64,000 nt of DNA, taken from positions 124,001 through 188,000 of the forward strand of contig CAVRDK010000003.1 of the NCBI GenBank assembly GCA_963719855.1. The letters run 5' to 3'. The notes below the pieces were generated by a model. It saw only the letters and a list, made by a program, of their open reading frames with translations. It did no database searches and was not told the origin of the DNA. Shown here one piece after another: positions 33,128 to 41,106 of this stretch. The translations under genes were made by a program, and so were the position numbers. Each line of letters starts with the position of its first letter. Positions within the stretch are counted from its first letter, which is position 1. The DNA comes from CAIQPV01 sp963719855 (GTDB taxonomy: Bacteria > Pseudomonadota > Gammaproteobacteria > Burkholderiales > Gallionellaceae).

Positions 33128-34133
33128 GCAAACAAAGTCACCCCCCTCATTTGCTGCCCTCGTTCAGGCATACTTTACCGAGTACCTGACTCAACAGCGA
33201 GCGCTGAGCGCACAGACTATCTCTACCTACCGCGATGGCTTCCTGCTCTTCCTCGGGTTTGCCGAATCTCGCCTGGGCAAGTCGCCGGACGCAATCACTA
33301 TGGCTGACATTACGCCAGATATGATCATTGCCTTCCTCGATCATTTGGAACGTCAGCGACATAATTCCGTCCGTAGCCGCAACGCACGGCTGGCGGCACT
33401 ACGGTCATTCCTGAAGTTCGCTGCACATCGCGACGTGGAATCGCTACAAGTGATCGAACGCGCATTGGGAGTTCCGGTAAAACGTTTCGAGCGCCCGATG
33501 TTCGGCTATATGTCACGCGAAGAAATGCTGGCGGTGATCGGCAACCCGGATCCATCTTGGATAAGTCAGCGTGATCACGTTCTGTTCTTGCTGATGTACA
33601 ACACAGGCGCTCGCGTGTCGGAAATCACAGCAGTCAAAGTCGGTGAGGTGGTGCTTGATGAGGGGGCCGCCTGCATTCATCTGCATGGCAAGGGACGCAA
33701 GCAGCGCAGCGTTCCTCTGTGGCTTTCGACTGTCAAGACAGTCCGGGCGTGGTTGAGGTTGAATCCACAGTTCGATGCCGCATCTCCATTGCTGCCGAGC
33801 CGCACCGGACATGCTATGACACGAAATAATGTTTCCCAAAGACTCGCATTGGCAGTGGCGACAGCAACAGAGAGCAATCCCGACTTAGCGAAGCGGCTAA
33901 TCTCTCCACATACGATCAGACACACCACTGCAATGCATCTATTACAGGCCGGTGTCGACATCAGTGTCATCGCACTTTGGCTTGGACATGAGAGTCCAGT
34001 TACCACGCATCACTACGTCGAGGCAGATCTGACCATGAAGGAACGCGCCTTATCCACGCTTCACGAACCGGAGGCCAAGATCCAGCGCTATAGGGCGACT
34101 GACTCGCTGATCGACTTCCTGAAGAGGCTGTAA
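33120..34133 (+). CDS. RIT2 tyrosine recombinase C
   Basis: The 337-residue recombinase starts at ATG 33120 with GAAGGAG upstream; the frame is open back to 33078 but that part lies within gene B. Catalytic residues: Arg in YNTGARVSEITAVKVGE, Lys in LHGKGRKQRSVPLW, H-x-x-R in SPHTIRHTTAMHLL, His in LWLGHESPVTT and Tyr in HHYVEADL. Length and end (DFLKRL) match the RIT1 counterpart almost exactly. The right terminal repeat begins 65 bp after the stop. Confidence 0.93.
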   Translation: MSKQTKSPPSFAALVQAYFTEYLTQQRALSAQTISTYRDGFLLFLGFAESRLGKSPDAITMADITPDMIIAFLDHLERQRHNSVRSRNARLAALRSFLKFAAHRDVESLQVIERALGVPVKRFERPMFGYMSREEMLAVIGNPDPSWISQRDHVLFLLMYNTGARVSEITAVKVGEVVLDEGAACIHLHGKGRKQRSVPLWLSTVKTVRAWLRLNPQFDAASPLLPSRTGHAMTRNNVSQRLALAVATATESNPDLAKRLISPHTIRHTTAMHLLQAGVDISVIALWLGHESPVTTHHYVEADLTMKERALSTLHEPEAKIQRYRATDSLIDFLKRL

Positions 34134-34198
34134 TTATGTGAAGGTCGGAATTTGCACTAGTCAATGGCAATCAGCGATTGCTGCTGATTTCAACCTTC

Positions 34199-34232
34199 AC
34201 TTCACATAATCGAGAACTGTGCATAATAACCC
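34199..34232. repeat. RIT2 right terminal inverted repeat
   Basis: Exact reverse complement of 31043-31076. Sequence outside continues GAAGCCG, unrelated to the left flank beyond the six-base direct repeat. Confidence 0.9.
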
Positions 34233-34335
34233 GAAGCCGTCATCGACCTATGAGAATTCGTTGCTCCAAACCGGACACTCGCGAGTATCGGCTATCGATC
34301 CCTCCCCGCTATTCATTTTTCCAGAAACCTGCCAT

Positions 34336-36043
34336 TCAAAGCGTTATTCTGTTCCGAACCATGCGCGTTACGGCATCACGAATACGTGGCACGGCCTGAT
34401 GTTTATAGGGAAAGTCGGTTTTCGTATCGTCCAAATGAACCAGCATGCAGGCGTTGGCTTCGAACAACAGAACCTCGCCATTTGGAAGAATGCTGCAATC
34501 CATACCACCATAATCCAGATCCATGCGCTGCGCTACCTGTTCTACGGCAGCGATGGCCTTGGGGCCGAATACCCGTCGCCAATCGGTCAAGAAATTCTCT
34601 TCTTCCTGTTTTTTCCAATCAGCATGCCCCATCTCTGCCCGCCAGTAATGAACTAACCAGCTTTCGGCGATGGCGAGGTGGTAGGGAAACGGCTGACGAT
34701 CAACGAAAATGAAGCGGTATTTTCGGTAGCATTCATGAGCCCCCGTTGAAGTCGTGAAAATCGGTCAGCAGAAAGCGCTCATAGGGTACTTTCGCAAGGT
34801 ACTCTGCCAAGTCAGAGGATGTCTGGATTAGGGCTAAATCCTCTCCGCCATGAGCGCCGACGGGACGAATCAAGAACGGGCCAGTAAAGCCAAACTGACT
34901 CAACAAATCATCCCGCATCATCCAGCGCACGCCAGGCACCAGCAGCCCCGGAATATCTCCAAACAACTCATGAACCCGGTCGCGGCCCGTGCGAGCCACG
35001 CGGTCAGGTGAATTGAGGATCGGCTTTCCCAAGCGCGCTGTAAGCGTTTTCACCGATTCAACCTGACCACCGTCCTTTTCGACCTCGCCCAGCGCATTAA
35101 AAATCAGATCAACTTCGGTAAGCTCATCATAGGCTACGCCACTCAGTGGCGCATCCGGTTGATCGGGTGACAATAGGGTCAGAGTCATCGTAGCGAATAG
35201 AGCGGGATCAAACAAATAATGCGTAGGCACATGGCTTGCGCCAACCCCACCCAGCACCAAAATAGTGGCTTCAGAATGTTCGGGCCGTTCATTTTTCACC
35301 AATCCTTGAGTGCGGGCACGCCGATTGAGCAAAGAAAGTGCTTCCTCATCACAGCGCAGACGATAAAAGACCCTGGCAAGATACTCGATGGCAGCCGCGT
35401 TGCCCGCATCCATTTCCAGAATGGAGCGACATACCTGTTCGGCAGTCAAAAAATCTGTCGCTTCGTAGGCGGCCTTGGAGAGATGGAGCAAAATGGATAT
35501 GCGCTGTGGCAGCGCATCTGGCGGCGTATAACTTAATGCTGATTGGTGGGCCTCTATCGCTTCCCTGAACCTGTGACAGTCGTAAAGTACCACTCCCCGG
35601 TTGTCATGGGCCACTCCAAAATAAGGGTCAATGCCCAAAGAATGATCCAATGCAGCCAAGGCTTCGTCCCATTGCCCCAAGCGATGCAAGGATACCGCCA
35701 GATCATTGAAGATGGGCGCGAGATCAGGCTTGCCTGCGCCCGCCCGACGGAATAATGTGACGGCATCTCTATCGCTGCCCTTGCCTTGAAGCAATTGCCC
35801 CAGATTGTGCAGCGTCATGGGGTTATCTGGATCCACTTCCAGATGCCGGAGAAATAACAATTCCGCCTCAGCCTTGCCGGGGCCAATCATCAAGATCATG
35901 CCCAGCATGCTCAATGCAAGAGGTTGATGGGGGTTGATTTCCAGAACGTGTCGGTACAGAGCCTCGGCCTCGGTCAACCTGCCTTCTCGATGATGGGCGA
36001 GAGCAGACTTGATTAGCGCATCAGAGGTATTTTTGCTGTCCAT
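34336..36043 (-). pseudogene. TPR/ATP-grasp protein, frameshifted second copy
   Basis: The frame from 36043 encodes TPR repeats (for example LYRHVLEINPHQPLALSMLG, LGQWDEALAALDHSLGIDPY) and the first part of an ATP-grasp domain (FLIRPVGAHGGEDLALI, FLLTDFHDF). It then stops at 34733. Removing one C from the C5 run at 34740-34744 (G5 on the coding strand) restores CYRKYRFIFVDRQPFPYHLAI and joins MGHADWKKQEEENF...LDYGGMDCSILPNGEVLLFEANA, the metal- and ATP-binding end of ATP-grasp ligases, finishing at 34336. The whole resembles the intact neighbour at 36021-37856. Its start lies 23 bp inside that neighbour, so both belong to one operon. Confidence 0.85.
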
Positions 36044-37856
36044 TTATGGCTGTCCGCTCGGCAAACATTGCTTTAGCGGCAGCCAACGCGTTTGCAATGG
36101 ATACACGCTTATAATCCCATCGTCTGTCATTGGCTGGCGGGGCGATCACCATGGTTGAGTTGGCTTCATATAACAAGACATTTCCATTCTTGTCCATTCC
36201 AAAATCAATCCCACAATAATCCAATGCAAGGGTTTGGCTTATTTTGTCCAACGCAGATATTGCTTTTGCCCCAAGAAATGCGTAGAAATCGTTCAGAAAT
36301 ATTTCCTCTTCATGGCGATATTTCTCGTTGTCTTCCATGTCAGAGCTGAAGTAATGAACCTTCCACTGTGTGGATATAGCCATATGTATCGGGTAGAGAG
36401 TGCCATTGATCGACATGACTCTATATTTTCTGAACAAACCATCTTCCAGACGCGAATCAATGAACTCGATAACCAGAATATTCTCACTGGGCAGCCCTTC
36501 ACTTGCGGAGTTCAATTCATCCGGGCTATCAACACGAACAAAATAACTTCCGTTATGAAAACCCGGGGGACGCAGCAGCAGGGGAAAGGTGAATTCATTG
36601 CCTTCAAAAATTTCCAATGCATGCCCTGAAATCATATCCATTTTTTGAACAAGGGCCATACGTGGCGCGATCACCCCGGAAAGAGATCCCAGCCGCCTGG
36701 CATTTATAAGCCGCCCTGTTTGCAACACGGAAGTGGGGCAATTAATTACGGACGCTTGTGATTTTTTAATGAGCTGAGCTGCAATTTCAAGCCCGTTTTG
36801 GCATATATCAGCATCACCAATGGCATTGATAATCAAGTGATGCAATGGCAGAGGTAGCCGACTGTCGATGTATTCGACTGCAATGGCTGTTGTCTGAAAT
36901 ATATTGCGATCAACCAGAAATTGCCAAGGAATGTTTCCTTCCAATGCTGAATGTAACACCAATAATTGAACAGGCTTGCCTCGTCCGCGATAGGCCGATG
37001 TGGAGATGGGCTGCTTTCCGAATCCCATATTCCGGTGATAACCTGATTCAGCCTCATTGCCCTGTCTCTGAAAAATACTAGCCAGACCCTGGTGGGCATT
37101 GCTAAGATCGGGGTTCAGATCCAGCGCGATTTTAAATTGTTGCTCCGCTGCTGATAAATCCCCCATATCCAGCAAAACGCTACCCAAATTGACATGTGCA
37201 GAGGCTTCGTGTGGGTGGTAGGTGACGGCAGCAGAATAAGCGGTGTGTGCTGCCGACGTGTACCCGGTTTCAAAAAGAAGAAATCCCAGGTTGTTCCATG
37301 CCCCGAAGTTGGTTGGTTCAGACCGGATTATTTCGAGAAAGATCGACTTTGCTTCTTCCACATTTTCGCTTCGATTAGAGGCAGCCAGAAAGTTTGCAAG
37401 ATTGAACCGAAACTTTGCGTCCAATAAAACGGCCTTTCGATAGGATTGTTCAGCCTCATCGAATCGGCCAAGCTCATGAAGCGTCATTCCCAGATTGCAG
37501 GATGCATCGGCGTGGTCGGGCTTGAGTTGTAGTGCGCGCCTGCACATGGCTTCTGCCTCGTCCAGCCGCCCCAGATTTCGGAGGGCTACGCCCATATTAG
37601 CGGGTACATCCGGGTTGTCCGGTGATAGTTCTGACGCTTTTTTCAAAGGATCCAGCGCATCTGCACTACGCCCCATCTGCAAAAACGCTATCCCCAATGC
37701 CGTCCAGCCAAACACGCACACAGGGAACCGCACCGTCATCTCCCGGGTCAGGATGGCGGATTCCTTATATCGCCCTTCCGCGTGCAGAGCCAATACCGAA
37801 TTAATTTCGTTAGCGTTTGGGCTGCTGCCGATACGGTTCTGAATCAGTTGAATCAT
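36021..37856 (-). CDS. TPR/ATP-grasp ligase-like protein
   Basis: The 611-residue protein has TPR repeats in its first half (ADALDPLKKASELSPDNPDVPANMG, RLDEAEAMCRRALQLKPDHADASCNLG and so on, to about residue 280) and an ATP-grasp-like domain in the second half. The latter ends in LALDYCGIDFGMDKNGNVLLYEANSTMVI, the paired acidic and Asn metal ligands of RimK/glutathione-synthetase-like ligases, preceded by KYRVMSINGTLYPIHMAI. ATP-grasp enzymes activate carboxylates to form amide or ester bonds, and several act on ribosomal peptides. It lies 24 bp after a small secreted protein with three Gly/Gln repeats (37881) and overlaps a second copy. I infer a peptide-modifying ligase with TPRs for substrate binding. 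Confidence 0.8.
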   Translation of the reverse strand: MIQLIQNRIGSSPNANEINSVLALHAEGRYKESAILTREMTVRFPVCVFGWTALGIAFLQMGRSADALDPLKKASELSPDNPDVPANMGVALRNLGRLDEAEAMCRRALQLKPDHADASCNLGMTLHELGRFDEAEQSYRKAVLLDAKFRFNLANFLAASNRSENVEEAKSIFLEIIRSEPTNFGAWNNLGFLLFETGYTSAAHTAYSAAVTYHPHEASAHVNLGSVLLDMGDLSAAEQQFKIALDLNPDLSNAHQGLASIFQRQGNEAESGYHRNMGFGKQPISTSAYRGRGKPVQLLVLHSALEGNIPWQFLVDRNIFQTTAIAVEYIDSRLPLPLHHLIINAIGDADICQNGLEIAAQLIKKSQASVINCPTSVLQTGRLINARRLGSLSGVIAPRMALVQKMDMISGHALEIFEGNEFTFPLLLRPPGFHNGSYFVRVDSPDELNSASEGLPSENILVIEFIDSRLEDGLFRKYRVMSINGTLYPIHMAISTQWKVHYFSSDMEDNEKYRHEEEIFLNDFYAFLGAKAISALDKISQTLALDYCGIDFGMDKNGNVLLYEANSTMVIAPPANDRRWDYKRVSIANALAAAKAMFAERTAINGQQKYL

Positions 37857-37880
37857 CTTATGGTTTCACGCAAGCTCCCA

Positions 37881-38195
37881 TTAATTAGAACCTTGCAGGT
37901 TGCCGCCCCCACTAGCACCCTGTTGGTTGCCACCTCCAGCGGAACCTTGCTGGGTTCCTCCGCCATTAGAGCTTGGTTGGCTGGAACTGCCATTACTATC
38001 TTTATGGTGATGGCCTCCATGTTTGTGCTCGCCATCTTGTTGCTGGCCGTTACCCACTTGCTTGCCACTATTAAAGCCAGTTCCATGATAACTACTGCTG
38101 GCATTTGATAAGATGCTGCTGTCGTTATCTGCCAATGCTGGAATTGAAATACTCAGCATTGCGGCAACAGACACAATTCGTAACTTTGATGTCAT
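37881..38195 (-). CDS. Small exported Gly/Gln/His-rich protein, possible modified-peptide precursor
   Basis: The 104-residue protein starts at ATG 38195 with a signal peptide (MTSK, hydrophobic core, ALA at 20-22). The mature part has a His cluster EHKHGGHHHK (56-65) and ends in three adjacent nine-residue repeats: GGGTQQGSA (78-86), GGGNQQGAS (87-95), GGGNLQGSN (96-104). A secreted leader followed by short perfect-length repeats next to an ATP-grasp gene is the pattern of a ribosomally made, modified peptide. A metal-binding or structural secreted protein is the alternative. It is the first gene of the operon with the ATP-grasp genes at 36021 and 34336; the gap is 24 bp. Confidence 0.6.
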   Translation of the reverse strand: MTSKLRIVSVAAMLSISIPALADNDSSILSNASSSYHGTGFNSGKQVGNGQQQDGEHKHGGHHHKDSNGSSSQPSSNGGGTQQGSAGGGNQQGASGGGNLQGSN

Positions 38196-38295
38196 AATTA
38201 TTCTTAAGATTGATGAACTTTCAGAATTAGCCAACGGCAGGTTGAACCTAACCAGTTACTACTGCATGTAAAAATTCTCCGGTTGCAATTCGTCA

Positions 38296-38385
38296 CTCCA
38301 CATAAACCTCGATTGGCAAATCATCAGTTAGGATCGCAATATCTACGTCCGAGCTGTCATGTTCAGTTTCATTCTGCCAGTATTC
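38296..38385 (-). pseudogene. Duplicated C-terminal tail of a DUF3619-type gene
   Basis: On the minus strand the 90 bp encode WQNETEHDSSDVDIAIL followed by TDDLPIEVYVE and a stop. This is the same protein tail, with several substitutions, as the end of the gene at 44339-44687 (WQNVTEHDSSEL...TDDLPIEAYVD). It is fused to the interrupted end of a beta-propeller gene at about 38385. The copy here is in frame, while the larger copy is frameshifted. Confidence 0.7.
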
Positions 38386-38726
38386 GCCACATATGCATAC
38401 TGCCCAGAAGGATCAATGGTAACGGAGTGTGGATTTCTGCCCGCCGCAACCGAAGCAATTGGCATTGCTGTCAATGACCCATCGGTACCAATGGTGTATT
38501 GCGAAATGTTGTCACTACCTTCATTCGCCACATAGGCGTACTGTCCAGAAGGATCGACAGTGACAGCGTGTGCGTTTGCACTCGCCGCAACAGCCTCCGT
38601 GTGCATTGCGGCCAACGTTCCACCGGCACCAATAGTATATTGCGCGGTGCCCTTGCTTTCAGCGACTGCAAATGGGGGATTGCCAAAAACGAATGACAAA
38701 AATAGAACAATCGCTATTTTTTTCAT
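38343..38726 (-). pseudogene. Exported YVTN beta-propeller (lactonase-like) fragment
   Basis: The 127-residue frame begins with a signal peptide (MKKIAIVLFLSFVFG, ending near AVAES). It carries two propeller blades with the repeat AHAVTVDPSGQYAYVANEGSDNISQYTIG and PHSVTIDPSGQYAYVANTG. Complete proteins of this family have seven or more such blades, arranged as a beta-propeller in the periplasm or outside the cell. After the second blade (near 38385) the sequence switches to the DUF3619 tail, read in another frame, and stops. The original gene was therefore cut by the rearrangement that duplicated the 90-bp tail. Its function, whether lactonase or a surface propeller, cannot be retained. Confidence 0.8.
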
Positions 38727-38740
38727 TAATTCTTCCTTTT

Positions 38741-38986
38741 TTATGGATACGTAGATTTAAACAAAGCTAGCTCATGGCCAAGCGCTTTTGCTCCACGCTT
38801 ATCTTTGAAGGTTTCTATACAGTTATCAAGGTTGCCGTAATCTAATCCCTCCAAGTAACTACACTTTGTATTAGCAAATTCCTGTGCAGCCACTTTTTTC
38901 AGGAAAAGGGGTAGATCAGAAGTGGTTTGGCATAAATTAGAATCGGCAATATGAAAAGATGGCGACCTTGAGGTCGCCGTTTTCAT
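38741..38986 (-). CDS. Short hypothetical protein
   Basis: The 81-residue frame (MKTATSRSPSFHIADSNLCQ, then LPLFLKKVAAQEFANTKCSYLEGLDYGN and a basic end) starts 12 bp after the isomerase gene on the same strand. It has three cysteines and no signal peptide or membrane segment. There is no obvious ribosome site. I cannot tell a real gene from a chance frame; the amino-acid composition is acceptable. Confidence 0.3.
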   Translation of the reverse strand: MKTATSRSPSFHIADSNLCQTTSDLPLFLKKVAAQEFANTKCSYLEGLDYGNLDNCIETFKDKRGAKALGHELALFKSTYP

Positions 38987-38998
38987 TCTGACAGAATG

Positions 38999-39799
38999 TC
39001 ATTCAATCTTTGCGTTATCGCGCAGATCAGCAATCAATTGTTTCAAGGCTTGTTGTTGCAGGCGTTGTGTGAGCTGCGGTTTGATTTCATCCAGTGGGGG
39101 CATCTTGAGATCGCGTATATCTTCCAGCTTGATGATGTGCCAGCCGAATTGCGATTGCACCGGCCCGCTCACTTGTCCCTTGCTGAGCGTCATTAGCGCA
39201 TCGCCAAATGGTTTAACAAAAGCGCCGGGAATCTTGCTGACCGGAATCCAGCCCAAATCTCCACCATGCTCCTTGGAGCCGGGATCTTTGGAATTGATTT
39301 CTGCTAGCTTGTCGAACTTCCCACCTTTTTTCAGCTTTGCAGCAATGGATTTTGCTTCACTCTCTTTTTCTACTAATATGTGACGCACACTGTATTCCTT
39401 GGTGCCAAGGCTGCTCTTCAGATTATCATATTCCTTCGCAATCGCTTCTTCGCTTACTGGATGGGTCTTTACATAATCCTGCATAAACGCGCCAACCAAT
39501 ACCCCCTGCTTGGCTAATTCCAGTTGCTGAATTGTTTCGGATTGTTTGTCCAAACCCTTTTTGAGTGCTTCCTGCGACATCAATTCGATGTTGATCAAAT
39601 CCTCACGGACGGCCTTGCGCAGTTCCGGGCTGTCAGGCTGATTTTGTTGGGCCGTGATCATTTTGACGCGTATATCTATGCGCTCTTGCGGGATGGAAAT
39701 GCTGCTTACTTTTGCAGTGGGCTGGTCTTCGGCATAAACAGGGCATACTGCAATTAGGCCTAAGATTGAAAAAACGGCAAGTCTTGAAGTCATTAGCAT
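38999..39799 (-). CDS. Exported parvulin-type peptidyl-prolyl isomerase
   Basis: This SurA/PrsA-like periplasmic folding factor catalyses cis-trans isomerisation of prolyl bonds. The 266-residue precursor has a signal peptide ending near VYAED (about residue 25), a helical N-terminal chaperone part and a parvulin domain at about 130-230. The domain runs SVRHILVEKESEAKSIAAKLKKGGKFDKLA, then DPGSKEHGGDLGWI and GQVSGPVQSQFGWHIIKLED, all hallmarks of rotamase family 3. Length and domain order match PpiC/PrsA proteins of Betaproteobacteria. It lies among other exported or modification proteins and could assist folding of the Gly/Gln-rich secreted product, which is speculation. Confidence 0.9.
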   Translation of the reverse strand: MLMTSRLAVFSILGLIAVCPVYAEDQPTAKVSSISIPQERIDIRVKMITAQQNQPDSPELRKAVREDLINIELMSQEALKKGLDKQSETIQQLELAKQGVLVGAFMQDYVKTHPVSEEAIAKEYDNLKSSLGTKEYSVRHILVEKESEAKSIAAKLKKGGKFDKLAEINSKDPGSKEHGGDLGWIPVSKIPGAFVKPFGDALMTLSKGQVSGPVQSQFGWHIIKLEDIRDLKMPPLDEIKPQLTQRLQQQALKQLIADLRDNAKIE

Positions 39800-39913
39800 A
39801 GTTGATCCTCGTTGAATAAAAATAAGTTAAGTTAAGAATTACGGATTTTCTGGTGTGTGCGCTGTAATGCTTAGTGAATAGATCAGTGATTCATCATCTT
39901 CCCAAAAGCATCT

Positions 39914-41089
39914 TCATTTTTCTTTCATCTGCCCAACCTTATTCAGCCAAGGTTGCGCATCTCTTTTCAGCCATTCTTGCGAAAACTTATCATTCTTGAC
40001 ATGGGCATTAAGGAAAGCTGTTGTTATCTGCGCGATGGAAACTTCCATAATGGCACGCTGAGTCGGTGAACTCCCTGCTTCACGCTGGGAAGACGATCCA
40101 GAATCGCCACCATTGGATGATCTTTTGCCGCGATGCCTGCCACCACCACTCTGCCCCCCGCTAGAATTGCCGGATTCAGTTTTCTGACCGTTGCTATCTC
40201 CTTCACTCGAATCCGACTTGGCTGTATCTTCATTGCCAATGACGGCATGGGATGCCCCGGCTAATATCAATAAATACTTGTTTCCGGGTGGCATATATTG
40301 AAATGGCGCCTGATGAAGTGATGGGGGAACGCCTCCATGAATATCTCCATCAGCATCGCTGGTAATGGATAACACCGGCAAATTAACATCGCGATAACGC
40401 ACATCAAGTGACGAGCCGGAAAAGTCAGCATAGGGACTCAATGCAATTATCGCATCCACATGAACTGGCAAGCTGGCATTTGAAACGCCTGGATAATCTT
40501 CTCCGGCGATAATCATCGCCGAACTGGATCCGACATCAAATCCGACAATTGCAATGTGAGACATATCCATGCGTTGCAACGCTGCATCGCCTGATGCGGC
40601 ACGTTGTTTCAGGTATCCAATTACCTTCGTCAATATATCAAGGCGTTGTGTTATGGCTTCTGAAGAATATCGTTCATGCCTAATATATGCGAAATCGGCG
40701 TTACGTGCAGCCTTTGATGACCAAACGTTTTCATCATCTTTCAGCGACTGGAAAGAAAAGACGACATATCCTGATCTTGCCCATGCGTTACGCATATCTG
40801 CTCCTGCATCACTGGATTCCCCAAGACCGGGCAGATAAATGACTAATGGGTATTTCCCTTCTCGATTAGGTTGAACAATGGTGATCTGGCAGCATTCATT
40901 CCCAATGGTTGGTGATAACGTGCTGATTGAAGTCGCATAGTCAATTCCTGAATCATATCCGCGAGTAACAAACTGCTGAATCTTCGCTTGATCAAGCTTT
41001 TGTTGTTTTGCGGAAGTTGAACATCCCCCCAATAGAATAGTGAAAAGGAATACTCCAAAAATGGGATACAATTTAAAATAAGTAAGCAT
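39914..41089 (-). CDS. Alpha/beta-hydrolase lipoprotein with low-complexity insert
   Basis: ATG 41089 gives a lipoprotein signal ending in the lipobox LLGGC (about residues 20-24); the TTG at 41110 would spoil it. The body resembles the dienelactone-hydrolase and PAF-acetylhydrolase-like fold: YPLVIYLPGLGESSDAGADMRNAWARSGYVV (oxyanion strand), the nucleophile elbow, then PVLSITSDADGDI and GASHAVIG with a candidate His. The elbow reads GFDVGS instead of G-x-S-x-G, so Asp replaces the usual Ser. An Asp nucleophile is known in dehalogenases and epoxide hydrolases; loss of activity is the other reading. A disordered Ser/Gly-rich insert (about 290-345) follows. It starts 18 bp after the sulfotransferase gene. 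Confidence 0.7.
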   Translation of the reverse strand: MLTYFKLYPIFGVFLFTILLGGCSTSAKQQKLDQAKIQQFVTRGYDSGIDYATSISTLSPTIGNECCQITIVQPNREGKYPLVIYLPGLGESSDAGADMRNAWARSGYVVFSFQSLKDDENVWSSKAARNADFAYIRHERYSSEAITQRLDILTKVIGYLKQRAASGDAALQRMDMSHIAIVGFDVGSSSAMIIAGEDYPGVSNASLPVHVDAIIALSPYADFSGSSLDVRYRDVNLPVLSITSDADGDIHGGVPPSLHQAPFQYMPPGNKYLLILAGASHAVIGNEDTAKSDSSEGDSNGQKTESGNSSGGQSGGGRHRGKRSSNGGDSGSSSQREAGSSPTQRAIMEVSIAQITTAFLNAHVKNDKFSQEWLKRDAQPWLNKVGQMKEK

Positions 41090-41106
41090 ATTAAAGTCGG
41101 GGGTGT

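Larger units (their letters stand above)
31043..34232 (+). mobile_element. RIT element 2 (recombinase in trio), intact
   Basis: Three overlapping tyrosine recombinase genes, all open, lie between perfect 34-bp inverted repeats at 31043-31076 and 34199-34232. Gene order, overlaps and protein lengths match RIT1, but the DNA is clearly diverged, so this is an independent arrival and not a recent duplicate. The ends share TTATG-N8-TCGATTATGTG with RIT1. The six bases TAACCC occur in direct orientation at 31017-31022 and 34227-34232. All catalytic residues look intact, so the element may be active. Confidence 0.9.

Noticed and set aside
37194..37842. Plus-strand frames over the ATP-grasp gene
   Set aside because: Antisense shadows of TPR sequence.
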